DNA of 64,000 nucleotides from Thermodesulforhabdaceae bacterium (GTDB taxonomy: Bacteria; Desulfobacterota; Syntrophobacteria; Syntrophobacterales; Thermodesulforhabdaceae). The notes beneath the pieces are model-generated. The model worked only from the letters and a program-made list of their open reading frames with translations. It did no database searches and was not told the origin of the DNA. The stretch spans positions 62,001 through 126,000 of the forward strand of contig JBBFKT010000001.1 of NCBI GenBank assembly GCA_037482015.1, written 5' to 3'. This document shows positions 53,732 through 63,400 of this stretch, piece by piece. Within the stretch, counting starts at the first letter, position 1. Every line of letters begins with the position of its first letter. Made by a program: the position numbers and the translations under genes.

Positions 53732-55054
53732 ATGTCGAGAACAGTTATCGCAAAAGGAACGGTTATCACCATGAACGACCGGGATGAAGTGTTTGATCCC
53801 GGAATGGTTGTCATCGAAGAAGAAAAAATCGTCGAAGTCGGGTTGTGGGATAAAAATAAAAAGGAGTTGATTAGTTCAAAATATGCCGGTTCTCATTTTG
53901 TTGATGCGAGCGGTTGTGTTGTGCTTCCAGGGCTTGTTAACGCTCACACTCACGCCGCAATGACCATTTTTCGAGGCCTTGCCGATGACATCCCTTTGAG
54001 AGAGTGGCTCGAAGAACACATATTCCCGGCAGAAAAAAAACTTACGGAAGAGTGGGTCTTTTGGGGAACTCTTCTTGCCTGTGCAGAAATGATCGCTTCC
54101 GGAACCACAACCTTCTGTGACATGTATCTTTTTGAGCATAAGGTGGCGGAGGCTGTGGATAAAGCAGGGTTGCGAGCGGTGGTAGGAGAAGTGCTTTACG
54201 ACTTCCCATCGCCTCACTACGGCGAATTGGAAAATGGATTTGCTTTTACGAAAAGATTCATTGAGGACTGGATGGGGCATGAGCGCATCAGGGTTTCGGT
54301 AGATCCTCATGCTGTATATACCTGTTCGCCAGAACTTCTTCTTAGGAGCTTTGCTATTGCAGAGCATTACAATGTTCCATTTGTGATCCATCTTTCTGAA
54401 ACTGAAGATGAAGTTCAGGAAAGTATGAGACGTTACGGAAGGACTCCCGTAGCTCACCTTGCCAGCCTGGGAATTCTTTCTCCACGTGTAGTTGCCGATC
54501 ACTGTGTGTGGCTATCTGAAGAAGATCGATCGCTTATAGCAGAAAAAGATGTGAAGATTGTCCATAATCCCGAAAGCAACCTTAAGCTTGCTTCCGGTAT
54601 TGCTCCGATTGCTGATCTCCTTGGTCGTGGAGTAGTTGTATCTCTTGGAACGGATGGATGCGCCAGTAACAACGATCTTGATATGTTTTCGGAAATGGAT
54701 ACCTGCGCCAAAATTCATAAGGGTGTTCTGAAAGATCCGACAGTGCTCTCGGCTAAGGAAGTCCTTCGTATGGCAACAGTTTATGGAGCAAAGGCTCTAG
54801 GGCTGAGTGATAAAATAGGGCGCTTTGAACCTGGAATGATTGCTGATATTATCGTAATCGACTTTAACAAACCTCACCTCACACCCTGCTACGATCCCGT
54901 AAGCCACATTGTTTATTCAGCTCGAGGAAGTGACGTAAGAGACGTTATGGTTCACGGAAGATGGCTTATGAGAAATCGAGAGCTTACAACAATAGACATG
55001 GATGAAATCAGAATTCGCACTAAAGAAATTGCTGGGAGAGTGAAAGGTGCCTGA
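53732..55054 (+). CDS. amidohydrolase, MTA/SAH deaminase type (first of a tandem pair)
   Basis: The protein has 440 residues. Metal site and family motifs: LPGLVNAHTHAAMTIFRGLADDIPLREWLEEHIFPAEK, GTTTFCDMY, PHAVYTCSPELL, HLSETEDEV, VVADHCVWL, HNPESNLKLASGIAPIADL and GTDGCASNNDLDMF. These fit MtaD/SAH deaminase, which converts adenosine-containing by-products of SAM to inosine forms. It follows the phosphorylase by 43 bases and overlaps the next, related gene. Confidence 0.9.
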   Translation: MSRTVIAKGTVITMNDRDEVFDPGMVVIEEEKIVEVGLWDKNKKELISSKYAGSHFVDASGCVVLPGLVNAHTHAAMTIFRGLADDIPLREWLEEHIFPAEKKLTEEWVFWGTLLACAEMIASGTTTFCDMYLFEHKVAEAVDKAGLRAVVGEVLYDFPSPHYGELENGFAFTKRFIEDWMGHERIRVSVDPHAVYTCSPELLLRSFAIAEHYNVPFVIHLSETEDEVQESMRRYGRTPVAHLASLGILSPRVVADHCVWLSEEDRSLIAEKDVKIVHNPESNLKLASGIAPIADLLGRGVVVSLGTDGCASNNDLDMFSEMDTCAKIHKGVLKDPTVLSAKEVLRMATVYGAKALGLSDKIGRFEPGMIADIIVIDFNKPHLTPCYDPVSHIVYSARGSDVRDVMVHGRWLMRNRELTTIDMDEIRIRTKEIAGRVKGA

Positions 55055-56396
55055 GTTGGTCGATTTAATTCTTGCGGATGCAGATTATTTAGTGACCTGT
55101 GATGAAGCTAATTCTGTGATAAAAAAAGGAGCTCTGGCTATCCTCAACGGGAGTATTTTTGATCTGGGTCCATCGGATGAAATTAAAAAGTGCTATCTGG
55201 CTCGTGAAGTTTTTTCCCTGGAGGGACACATCCTCATGCCAGGGCTCACAAATGCTCATGTCCATGCCCCTATGAGCCTTTTCCGGGGTCTGGCTGATGA
55301 TTTACCTTTGAATGTATGGCTTTCTGAAGTGATATTTCCAGCTGAAGCGAAGTGGATCACAAAGGAAACGGTTTATCTGGGGAGCCTTCTTTCTTTTTGC
55401 GAGATGCTTCTTTCGGGAACGACCTGTTTTTGTGACGGCTATTTTTTTGAAGAAGAAGTCGCCAGAGCCGCAAGGGATATTGGTATTCGAGGTGTGGTAG
55501 GGCAGGGCATATTAGACTTTCCAACGCCTGATGTGCCGGATTCTCGAGAGATGTTTAAGCGCGCCGAAGGGTTTTTGGATACTTTGGCAGGATTTGATCT
55601 TGTAAAACCATCTCTTTTTTGCCATTCGCCCTATACCTGTTCTGATGATACGATACTTAGAACAAAAGAATTGTGTAGAGCCGGTAACGTAATTTTTCAG
55701 ATTCACCTTGCCGAAACAGAATGGGAACGGGAAGTGATTTTAGATCGCACTGGTAAAACTCCTGTTAGGTTTCTGCATGATCTCGGTGTGCTGGACAAAA
55801 AAAGTCTCTGCATTCATGGAGTATGGCTTGACGAAGAAGACGTGAAGATACTTCGAGACTGTAGAACAGGGCTTGTGCATTGTGCTGAAAGCAATCTTAA
55901 GCTTGGTTCTGGTATTGCTGATCTTCCTTTGTGGATTGCAAATGGACTTGAAGTGGGGCTTGGAACCGACGGTCCCGCAAGCAACAACAATCTGGATATT
56001 TTTGGCGAGATGAGACTGGTTTCCAAGCTTCATAAGGGCATTAAAAAAGATCCTGAGGTATGTTCCCCGGAGGAAGTGCTTAGATTGGGAACTTTGGGTG
56101 GCGCAAAAGTTATAGGGCTGGCAGAGGAAGTGGGAAGTCTTGAGAAAGGAAAAAAAGCTGACTGTGTTGCTATTTCGCTGGGCGATCCACACACTTTGCC
56201 CCATCTTTTTTTCCGCTTTGAACCAGCCGAAGGATTTCTTCCCGCTTACATCGTTTATTTTGCAAAAGCTTCCGATGTAAAGCACGTATGGGTTAATGGT
56301 ATGTTAGTGGTAAAGGATAGAAAGATCGTAACTATAGACGAGACAGAACTTCTCAGGGAAGTGCGAAGAATTGCTAGAAAGATTAAGGAAACGTAG
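55047..56396 (+). CDS. amidohydrolase, MTA/SAH deaminase type (second of a tandem pair)
   Basis: The protein has 449 residues, a clear paralogue of its upstream neighbour: MPGLTNAHVHAPMSLFRGLADDLPLNVWL, GTTCFCDGY, HSPYTCSDDTI, HLAETEWEREV, CIHGVWLDEEDV and GTDGPASNNNLDIFGEM. Metal-binding residues appear intact. GTG 55047 overlaps the first gene's stop by eight bases. The pair has diverged well beyond a recent duplication, so different substrates are likely, for example MTA versus SAH or another nucleoside. Confidence 0.88.
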   Translation: MPELVDLILADADYLVTCDEANSVIKKGALAILNGSIFDLGPSDEIKKCYLAREVFSLEGHILMPGLTNAHVHAPMSLFRGLADDLPLNVWLSEVIFPAEAKWITKETVYLGSLLSFCEMLLSGTTCFCDGYFFEEEVARAARDIGIRGVVGQGILDFPTPDVPDSREMFKRAEGFLDTLAGFDLVKPSLFCHSPYTCSDDTILRTKELCRAGNVIFQIHLAETEWEREVILDRTGKTPVRFLHDLGVLDKKSLCIHGVWLDEEDVKILRDCRTGLVHCAESNLKLGSGIADLPLWIANGLEVGLGTDGPASNNNLDIFGEMRLVSKLHKGIKKDPEVCSPEEVLRLGTLGGAKVIGLAEEVGSLEKGKKADCVAISLGDPHTLPHLFFRFEPAEGFLPAYIVYFAKASDVKHVWVNGMLVVKDRKIVTIDETELLREVRRIARKIKET

Positions 56397-56457
56397 AGAA
56401 CTGGGTAAATTAGACTCGCCTGAAACGTCACAAAAGATTATCAAGTAAAACCTGCTG

Positions 56458-57489
56458 GTGAAGACGAACACATTACGCAAATTTGAAAAAATCACCGTCT
56501 TTCATCAGGGAGCTCTGGGTGATTTTATACTTGCCTGCTCGGTTTTTGAATCTCTGTCCGGATTAGCAGAGTCCGGGCGTCTTTTTTTCTGGACACGCCG
56601 CCAACATGCAGAACTGATTGAATCTGAACCTTTTTTTGGGGGTTTTTTCCCTCACGACGATCCTTCTATTTTGGCTTTTTTCGATGATGCCTTGTGGATG
56701 AAAGCTTCAATCCCCAAGCCCTGTTATGGTGCGGATCTGGTGATCTTTTTTGGAAAGCAGAGCATAAGAATTGTTGCGGATCGGCTAAATAAAAGAATTG
56801 GCGAAACTGGTGGTATTTGCCTGTGGGTTCCTTCTTTTCCAGAAGGAGACGAAACCAACATTCCGGTGCCCCTGTTTGTGGCAGAAAATCTAAATAAGAA
56901 GCTTTCTTGCCCGCTCTCGATAAGGCCTTTCAAAATTAATCCGCCCGAAAAAGCACTTGCGCAGGCTCGGGATATGCTGGGAAATATCCAGAATCCCATT
57001 TGCATTCATCCCGGAAGTGGTGGAATCCGAAAAATCTGGCCCCTTGCTCGATGGATGGGACTTGTTGAATGGTTGAAAACAACTTTTCCTGCTGAATCCA
57101 TCGTTGTTATTACCGGCCCTGCTGATAATGCGGTAGAACCCTTTGTAAAGTGGGCTGAAGAACGGCACGGTGTGTTGAGACTCCAAAATGTATCTCTTTT
57201 AATTCTTTCTGCTGCACTATCTATGGGACGGCTTTATATTGGAAACGATTCGGGCATCAGTCATCTTGCTACAGCCTGTGGTGTGCCTGCTCTGGTTATT
57301 TTTGGTCCCACAAATCCCGCCGTATGGGCTCCCTGGGGAGAAAATGCCATTGTTTTAAAACGTCAATGGAAAGAAGAAGATATTCTGGCGTTCCCAGCCA
57401 AAATCTCAGCCGATTTTTATGATGATAATTTCCCTGACCAGGAAATAAGAAACAAGATTTGTGAAATAGTTTCCCGAAAGACTTCCTAG
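56458..57489 (+). CDS. GT9-family heptosyltransferase-like protein
   Basis: The protein has 343 residues. GT9 features: N-terminal VFHQGALGDFILACSVFESL, the middle ICIHPGSGGIRKIWPLARWMGL, VVITGPADN and YIGNDSGISHLATACGVPALVIFGPTNPAVWAPWG. Such enzymes add heptose from ADP-heptose to LPS core on the cytoplasmic side. rfaE1 in the same window makes the precursor. The start is GTG 56458. The acceptor sugar cannot be predicted. Confidence 0.85.
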   Translation: MKTNTLRKFEKITVFHQGALGDFILACSVFESLSGLAESGRLFFWTRRQHAELIESEPFFGGFFPHDDPSILAFFDDALWMKASIPKPCYGADLVIFFGKQSIRIVADRLNKRIGETGGICLWVPSFPEGDETNIPVPLFVAENLNKKLSCPLSIRPFKINPPEKALAQARDMLGNIQNPICIHPGSGGIRKIWPLARWMGLVEWLKTTFPAESIVVITGPADNAVEPFVKWAEERHGVLRLQNVSLLILSAALSMGRLYIGNDSGISHLATACGVPALVIFGPTNPAVWAPWGENAIVLKRQWKEEDILAFPAKISADFYDDNFPDQEIRNKICEIVSRKTS

Positions 57490-57548
57490 AACCTGTTTAT
57501 TTTGACTGATCGAGCAGCGAGGGTCTTCTAAAAAACTCCGTAATAAAT

Positions 57549-57578
57549 TGTAGGGGCACGGCATGCCGTGCCCCTACA
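57549..57578. repeat. perfect 30-base palindrome (REP/MITE-like, possible terminator)
   Basis: The left half TGTAGGGGCACGGCA is the exact reverse complement of the right half. A degenerate relative, TAGGGGCAC...GTGCTCCTA, lies at 58691-58716. It starts 60 bases after the heptosyltransferase stop and has no T-run. It could act as a terminator or be a mobile palindromic repeat. Confidence 0.6.
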
Positions 57579-57716
57579 GTTATGTGGTGCATCTCATATA
57601 TTGAGGTCGTTTTTAGCTACCTGAGTCTGGGAAGGTCTTCCAGGCTGAGATTCGTCCCTGCCTTTTCTATGTTTCGCCATCCTGTAAGGGAAGTTTTAGA
57701 ATACCCTCTAGAACAG

Positions 57717-57744
57717 TTGACTGTAGTAAAGGCATGTTTATTTT
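57717..57744 (+). promoter_or_regulatory. candidate hsp20 promoter
   Basis: TTGACT (57717-57722) and TATTTT (57739-57744) are separated by 16 bases, about 55 bases upstream of the hsp20 start. No CIRCE or similar heat-shock operator was recognised. Confidence 0.35.
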
Positions 57745-57798
57745 ATTTGTGGATTTGAAAATATCCAGTAAAATCAAGCACAAAGGAGGTGTTGTATT

Positions 57799-58257
57799 AT
57801 GGCAAGAGTGCGCTGGCTGGACACTCCGGACGTTTTCCGTCCTTTCGAAGAACTTCGTCAGCTTCGAAGAGAAATGGACAGATTATTTGAAAGTATTATG
57901 GGCCGAAGAAGCTGGCCTGTAACTGGTAAGGTTTTCCCGCTGGTTAATATTACAGAAGACAAAGATGCTTATTACATCAGGGCAGAACTTCCAGGGGTAA
58001 AGCCAGAAGATATTGAAATCTCCATTGAAGCTGATAGTGTGACGATAGGCGGAGAAAGAAAGCCCGAAGACATTGGGAAAGAGGTATCGTATCACAGGAA
58101 AGAAAGGGAATTTGGGAAATTCAGGCGAGTGATCACACTGAAAGGTGGTTTTAATGCGGATGCTGCTGAAGCTGTCTTCAAGAATGGCATACTAACCATT
58201 AAGCTTCCCAAGGTGGAGGAAGCCAAACCTCGTCAGATCCAGGTAAAGAGTGAGTAA
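57799..58257 (+). CDS. Hsp20 small heat-shock protein (first copy)
   Basis: The protein has 152 residues. The alpha-crystallin domain runs from ~45: PLVNITEDKDAYYIRAELPGVKPEDIEISI, REFGKFRRVITLKGGFNADAAEAVFKNGILTIKLPK. The C-terminal IQV is the usual IxI/V oligomer motif. It holds unfolding proteins in the cytoplasm. AAAGGAGG precedes ATG 57799. The second copy follows 31 bases later. Confidence 0.94.
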   Translation: MARVRWLDTPDVFRPFEELRQLRREMDRLFESIMGRRSWPVTGKVFPLVNITEDKDAYYIRAELPGVKPEDIEISIEADSVTIGGERKPEDIGKEVSYHRKEREFGKFRRVITLKGGFNADAAEAVFKNGILTIKLPKVEEAKPRQIQVKSE

Positions 58258-58288
58258 ATAAAACATCCTGGATAAGGAGGTGAACAAC

Positions 58289-58681
58289 ATGAGCGAAATT
58301 AAAGCCAGAGAAAAACAGGAAGTACAGAGAGCGGCGGAAAGCACTCGAAATGTGCCGGTCTACATACCGGATGTTGATATCTATGAGACAAGCGATGCCC
58401 TTGTTGTGGTTGCTGACATACCGGGGGTGTCTCCAGAAAATGTGGATATAGACTTGCGAGATGATACTCTCGCTATAAGGGCAACAGTGGATCTCTACGG
58501 GGAAAATGAGCGACCTGTTCTTATGGAATACGAAGTGGGCGACTATTATAGACAATTTGCCCTTGGGAGAATCATTGACCAGTCTAAGATCGAAGCTTCT
58601 ATGAAGGATGGAGTGTTAACTCTCGTTCTGCCCAAAATAGAAAAGGCAAAACCAAGGAAGATTACGGTTAAGACCGGTTAG
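58289..58681 (+). CDS. Hsp20 small heat-shock protein (second copy)
   Basis: About 130 residues from ATG 58289, which has AAGGAGG 8 bases upstream; the GTG at 58280 falls inside that site. Alpha-crystallin features: VYIPDVDIYETSDALVVVADIPGVSPENVDIDL, YYRQFALGRIIDQSKIEASMKDGVLTLVLPK, and C-terminal ITV. It differs strongly from the first copy, so the pair may form mixed oligomers. Both are followed by one terminator. Confidence 0.93.
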   Translation: MSEIKAREKQEVQRAAESTRNVPVYIPDVDIYETSDALVVVADIPGVSPENVDIDLRDDTLAIRATVDLYGENERPVLMEYEVGDYYRQFALGRIIDQSKIEASMKDGVLTLVLPKIEKAKPRKITVKTG

Positions 58682-58690
58682 TGTTAAAAA

Positions 58691-58716
58691 TAGGGGCACT
58701 TTGTAATGTGCTCCTA
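58691..58716. repeat. degenerate copy of the TAGGGGCAC palindrome
   Basis: TAGGGGCAC and GTGCTCCTA form 9-base arms with one mismatch around an 8-base loop. The left arm is the same as in the perfect palindrome at 57549-57578, about 1.1 kb upstream. Confidence 0.5.
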
Positions 58717-58721
58717 CTTTG

Positions 58722-58756
58722 AAGGCGTGGTGAAAAATGCCACGCCTTTATTTTTT
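58722..58756 (+). terminator. strong intrinsic terminator after the hsp20 pair
   Basis: AAGGCGTGG and CCACGCCTT form perfect 9-bp arms around a 9-base loop, followed by TATTTTTT. This is a textbook Rho-independent terminator. Confidence 0.85.
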
Positions 58757-58841
58757 CAGGACGTCTTAAAAACCGTTGAAACAGCTTTTTATATGACTTA
58801 TTTTTGCAATGGTTTTGCAAATTCTGATGGAGCGCCCTGTT

Positions 58842-59492
58842 ATGAAGAAGTCTCCTGAAAAATCTATTCACTTTCCCATTTCTCAAACCATTAAAATGGC
58901 TGTATTATCCCTTAAAATTCGATGGCAGAGATCTCTCCTTCTTGCAATTTCTCTTGTGCTGGCAATATCTTTTTTTGCTTACACTGTTGAAACCATCATG
59001 ATTTGTAAAGTTGTAGTAAAAACCGGTGAAGATGCTTCTTTGAAATATAAGTCTATTCGTAAACTTTGTCCGTCTGGAACTAAGACCCCGTCTAGAGATT
59101 TATGGCTTATTGCCATGTCGCTTCTTATTTGCCTTGCGGGGATCACAAATGCTCAACTTATGGCGGTGACGGAGAGGTTTAGAGAGATCGGCACTTTAAA
59201 ATGTCTAGGAGCTCTGGATCGATTTATAGTGAATCTACTGGTTGTGGAGACCTGTATTTATGGGCTTTTTGGTGGCATTATAGGGGGGCTGCTAGGGATG
59301 ATCACAGCGGTCATTAGCTTTTTATTAAAAGCAGGAGGCATTGGTCTCTCTGGTATCTCCTTGAATATTGTTAGTGCTCCAATTGGGCTTAGTGTCTTAG
59401 TTTCTATAGGGCTTTCTATGTTGGGGGCGATTTATCCTGCAATTATTGCCGCACGTATGACCCCTTCTGTGGCATTAAGATACGAGGAATAA
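58842..59492 (+). CDS. short FtsX-like ABC transporter permease
   Basis: About 216 residues from ATG 58842, with GGAG upstream. One N-terminal membrane helix (SLLLAISLVLAISFFAYTVE) is followed by only ~40 residues before the C-terminal FtsX domain: LLICLAGITNAQLMAVTERFREIGTLKCLGALDRFI, ETCIYGLFGGIIGGLLG, and ...AARMTPSVALRYEE. The large extracytoplasmic (MacB-type core) domain that normally separates the helices is missing. It lies four bases before the ATPase gene. It probably pairs with the giant permease downstream. Confidence 0.82.
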   Translation: MKKSPEKSIHFPISQTIKMAVLSLKIRWQRSLLLAISLVLAISFFAYTVETIMICKVVVKTGEDASLKYKSIRKLCPSGTKTPSRDLWLIAMSLLICLAGITNAQLMAVTERFREIGTLKCLGALDRFIVNLLVVETCIYGLFGGIIGGLLGMITAVISFLLKAGGIGLSGISLNIVSAPIGLSVLVSIGLSMLGAIYPAIIAARMTPSVALRYEE

Positions 59493-59496
59493 TAAA

Positions 59497-60201
59497 ATGC
59501 CAGGCGAATCTAGAACTGTAGTGAGACTCATTGGGGTCAGAAAAGTCTTTCGGTTGGGAAAGCATGAAGTGGAAGCTCTTCGGGGCATTAACCTTGAAAT
59601 TAAGGAAGGTGAATACATTTCTATCATGGGCCCTTCTGGTTCCGGCAAAACCACTCTCTTTAATATCATAGGGGCTCTGGACAAGCCTACTGAAGGACAG
59701 GTTTTTATTGATGATGTGGACGTGTCACAGCTAGATGCTTACGAACTGGCTTGGCTTCGATGTCGAAAGGTAGGCTACATATTCCAGACCTTCAACCTGA
59801 TTCAGGTTATGACAGCTATAGACAATGTAACTCTTCCCATGATTTTTGCCGGTATGTCTCGTGATGAATACATGGAACGAGGTATGAAGCTGCTTGAGCT
59901 TGTGGGGCTTAAGGAACGAGCCTGGCACAGGCCTCCTGAACTCTCAGGTGGGCAACAACAGAGAGTTGCCATAGCAAGAGCTCTGGCGAATGATCCCTCT
60001 ATTATTCTTGCCGACGAACCAACAGGAAACCTCGATCTTAAAACAGGCGAAGAAATTATTGACCTTCTTAAGCAACTCTCTGTTGAACGAAAAGTTACAG
60101 TTATCTCGGCAACCCACGATCTTAAAATGGTAGCTGTGTCGGACAAAGTTGTTATGATTCGAGACGGGCGAATAGAACATATTGAAGACAAAAGGAATTA
60201 G
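59497..60201 (+). CDS. ABC transporter ATPase, LolD/MacB type
   Basis: The protein has 234 residues. Walker A SIMGPSGSGKTTLFNIIGALDKP, Q-loop GYIFQTFNLIQVMTAIDNV, signature ELSGGQQQRVAIARALANDP, Walker B IILADEPTGNLD and H-loop SATHDLKM are all intact. This group works with FtsX-like permeases in export or mechanotransmission across the envelope, not in import. It is flanked by an FtsX-type permease gene on each side. Confidence 0.95.
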   Translation: MPGESRTVVRLIGVRKVFRLGKHEVEALRGINLEIKEGEYISIMGPSGSGKTTLFNIIGALDKPTEGQVFIDDVDVSQLDAYELAWLRCRKVGYIFQTFNLIQVMTAIDNVTLPMIFAGMSRDEYMERGMKLLELVGLKERAWHRPPELSGGQQQRVAIARALANDPSIILADEPTGNLDLKTGEEIIDLLKQLSVERKVTVISATHDLKMVAVSDKVVMIRDGRIEHIEDKRN

Positions 60202-60403
60202 GGATTACACATGTTTTGCTATCTTTACTGAAAATATCTGCAAAAATCCTTTAAGGACGCACGGCTGGAAACCCTTTTGAAAAATTTCCGGGAGAATTCA
60301 TGGTAAAGAGCATAAGCATCTTCTAAAAATAACCTTGCATGGTTGTCCATATGTTAAGGGATTTTCAGAAACCTTTGGAAAATTTTGCAAGGAAGGCAAA
60401 AAA

Positions 60404-63400
60404 GTGATTTTGAGAATTTTACTTTTTCTCTTTGTCCTTCTGCTGGAGAGTTCCACTCTTTACGCTGTCAGCGTTAAAACCAGCGAAGATATTCGGTTTT
60501 TTTCTTCTTTGAAGGATCGCTCTGCTGGTTCTCCTGAATCTCTAGAAGTAGCGGATTATATAGCCAAAGAGTTTAAGGAAGCGGGTCTTAAAGATGTCGA
60601 TTTCTTAGATTTTGATCATCCTGTGCCTCGCATTAAAGAAGCCTTTATGGAAGTTTTTTCTTATCGTATTCCACTGCGACTTCTTCAGCCGAATCTTGTT
60701 GTGTTTTCTGTAACCTCTTCTGATGGTACTGGGGGCGATCTGGTTTACGCTGGAAAGGGGGAATGGTGGGAAATTAATGGAAAAGATATCAAGGGAGCTA
60801 TAGTCCTTTGCGAGATGGACTCATCGCCGGATTTTTGGCTCCACGCTGCCGCTCTGGGAGCTAAGGCTCTGATTTATCTTGGGAGCGAAGGTGACTATTC
60901 TAAGGTTTATTTAGAAAAACTTACAAAAACCCCTATATCTTTTCCAAGATTCTGGGTTTCTCCTGATGATGCTGCATGGCTCAGAACGCTTCTTGGTAGC
61001 GGACAAAAACTTCATGCTCGCCTTTCATCATCTGCCCAATGGGAGCGTGCAATACTTCGAAATGTCTATGGAGTTGTTCCTGGAACGGATAAAAAATTGT
61101 CAAAAGAGCTTGTCGTTATCGAAGCCCCCTATGATGCTTCAGGGCTAGTTTTGGGAGAATCTCCGGCCATGGACGAAGCCACTTCAATCATGGTTTTTCT
61201 TAATCTGGCTAGGTCTCTGGCTCATAATCCCCCGAAGCGGTCGGTTATGTTCATTGCTACGGCCGGGAAGAATGAAGCTTTGGCAGGGGCAAGAGTTGTT
61301 GCCTGGGAGATGTCGGCATCGAAAAAGGAAAGAAAAAAGGAGCTTGGTCAGCTTAGTAAGTCCCTGGATACGGTAAAAGCTCAGCTTGAAGCTATAAACC
61401 TTTTTCTAGCTTCCCGGGAATTAAACGATGAAATCGATCGTCTAATACACCCTCTGGTGATATCCAAGTCTAAAGATCTTATAGACGATCTGGTCAATAT
61501 TAGAAAGAATCTTGATGAAGTAGATGAGGAGAGTAGTAGAGGATTTTGCAAGTCGCCCGGGGATGAAAAATGTTCTAAGGAGGGCATGGAAAAAAAGCTT
61601 CTTGCGCTTAGGACTCTTTCTGCTAGACCATCTCTCAAAGGGCTCCAGGAAAGTGAGTCTCGCCTTGTTAGAAGGCTTATAAAGGACATCAGGACTGACC
61701 TTCGCAACGCAAGATCTGAGCTTTCTCTCAGGTTATTAACCCGCAAGTCGGGGGAAAAATTCAGGAAATTGATCGATTCTTATGATGTTGTGCTTTCTTT
61801 GAGTCTGAATCTTTCCAGTTTTGATCCTTTTCTGGAATTCAAGCAGCAAGGTGCTCTTTTTCCTTTGAAAGACGAAGTTGCGAAAAGAAATCGTATTTCG
61901 TCTCTGGTGAATTTCGTCAGCACTGTAAGTTCTAGTATTTCTTCCGAAAAGCGAATTCCAAATTTGATGACTTCCGCCAGAAAAGAGCCTGGAGGTTCAT
62001 CTTTTTCTTTCAAGATCCTAAACGTTGCCCAGCAGCCCCTGTCATCAGATGTTCTATCCATTGCAGGTTTTCCTGCGGCAGCAATTACTTCTCGATATGG
62101 AGTGTCGCCATTTTGGGGCACACCGTCAGATAGCCTTGAAAGATGGAATGCCGTGAATTTTTTTCTTATTAGCGACTTTCTCGAGCATTTAATGCCCCGC
62201 ATAATAAATGAAGATGTTTTGAAAGGATTGGTCAAGCCGGGCGTAAAAGGGTTGGCGATTCTTGATGGTTCAACAATGTTCGTTAGGAGAGGAGAACTCT
62301 TTCCTGATAGACCGGCTTCAGGAACATTAGTAAGTATTATACAGGGTGATACGGTCTTTAGAGCAATGTCCTACCATGACGGGAGCTTTTCTATCCCCGG
62401 TGTGGCTAATAAGAAGGTTTCCCACTATAAGTTGATCATTGAACCCTATGGTTTATCTGGAGATAGTGGAACCATCACCTGGGCAGCCAATAAGCGTATA
62501 TTGAAAAAGGATAGTTACCGTCTTCAAATTCCCGCCAAAAGAGGCTTTACCACTCTTGTTATGTTCCCCTGCGTTCAGACTGATATTGTCGACGTTTTTA
62601 AGCCCCAAAAACTTTCTCACATCACAAAAGTAACTCTTATAGATGCTGTAACTGAAACTATGCCTTCCAGTTTCTGGTATAGTCGCATGGATGGACGAGA
62701 TACCTTCGCTTTGTCGGTATTTCTTGAACAAAATCGAAGATTTAAGTTGCTTCTTGCCGATTCCATTGTTGGAAGAGATGTGCTTTTTATAAATGCGGAT
62801 TCTAAAAAACCTGAAGGTAGAGGGTTTGTTGCTGGGCAGAGCATTATTGATCCACTCCAATCTGCTTTGGATATGAAGGAATTGGTGGGAACTCGTCTTT
62901 CTTACCTTAGAGATCATGGAGTCATCGACCAGCCCCTTGAAGAACTTTACCACCAGGGTGGTGAACTCACGGAAAGTACTAAGAGTGAGCTGGATGTTCG
63001 AAGGTATGATCGATTTTGGGAATTCCTTGTAAGAGGATGGGCTCAATTAAGTGCGGCTTACAATGCGATTGACAGAACTCAGCGAGACATCCTGGCGGGG
63101 GTGATGTTTTTCATTGTGCTTGCCGTGCCGTTTGCCTACTGCCTGGAGCGGTTCCTGTTTTGCTTCGTTTCGGTTTATCATCAGATTGCGGGATTTTTAG
63201 GAATATTGTTTATAACAGTAGCTATTATTGGATGGCTTAATCCCGCCTTTGCTCTGACTTATAGCCCCGTTATGGTTGTGGTTGCCTTCCTTATCATGAG
63301 CCTTTCAGTTGTTGTTATCTGGATCATTTTTACAAGATTTGAGCAAGAAATTGCCATTGTAAGGAGGGCTTTAGCTGGGTATGGTAAAACTGGGCCGGTT

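Larger units (their letters stand above)
57490..57798. other. intergenic region before the hsp20 genes
   Basis: This 309-base gap holds the perfect 30-base palindrome at 57549-57578 and a candidate promoter near 57717-57744. No gene was recognised. A short open frame starting 57734 is out of frame with hsp20 and lacks support. Confidence 0.55.

Noticed and set aside
61780-63046. Minus-strand frames in the last 4 kb
   Set aside because: The + strand is open from 60404 to the window end with signal peptide, M28-like and membrane features, so these frames are antisense shadows.
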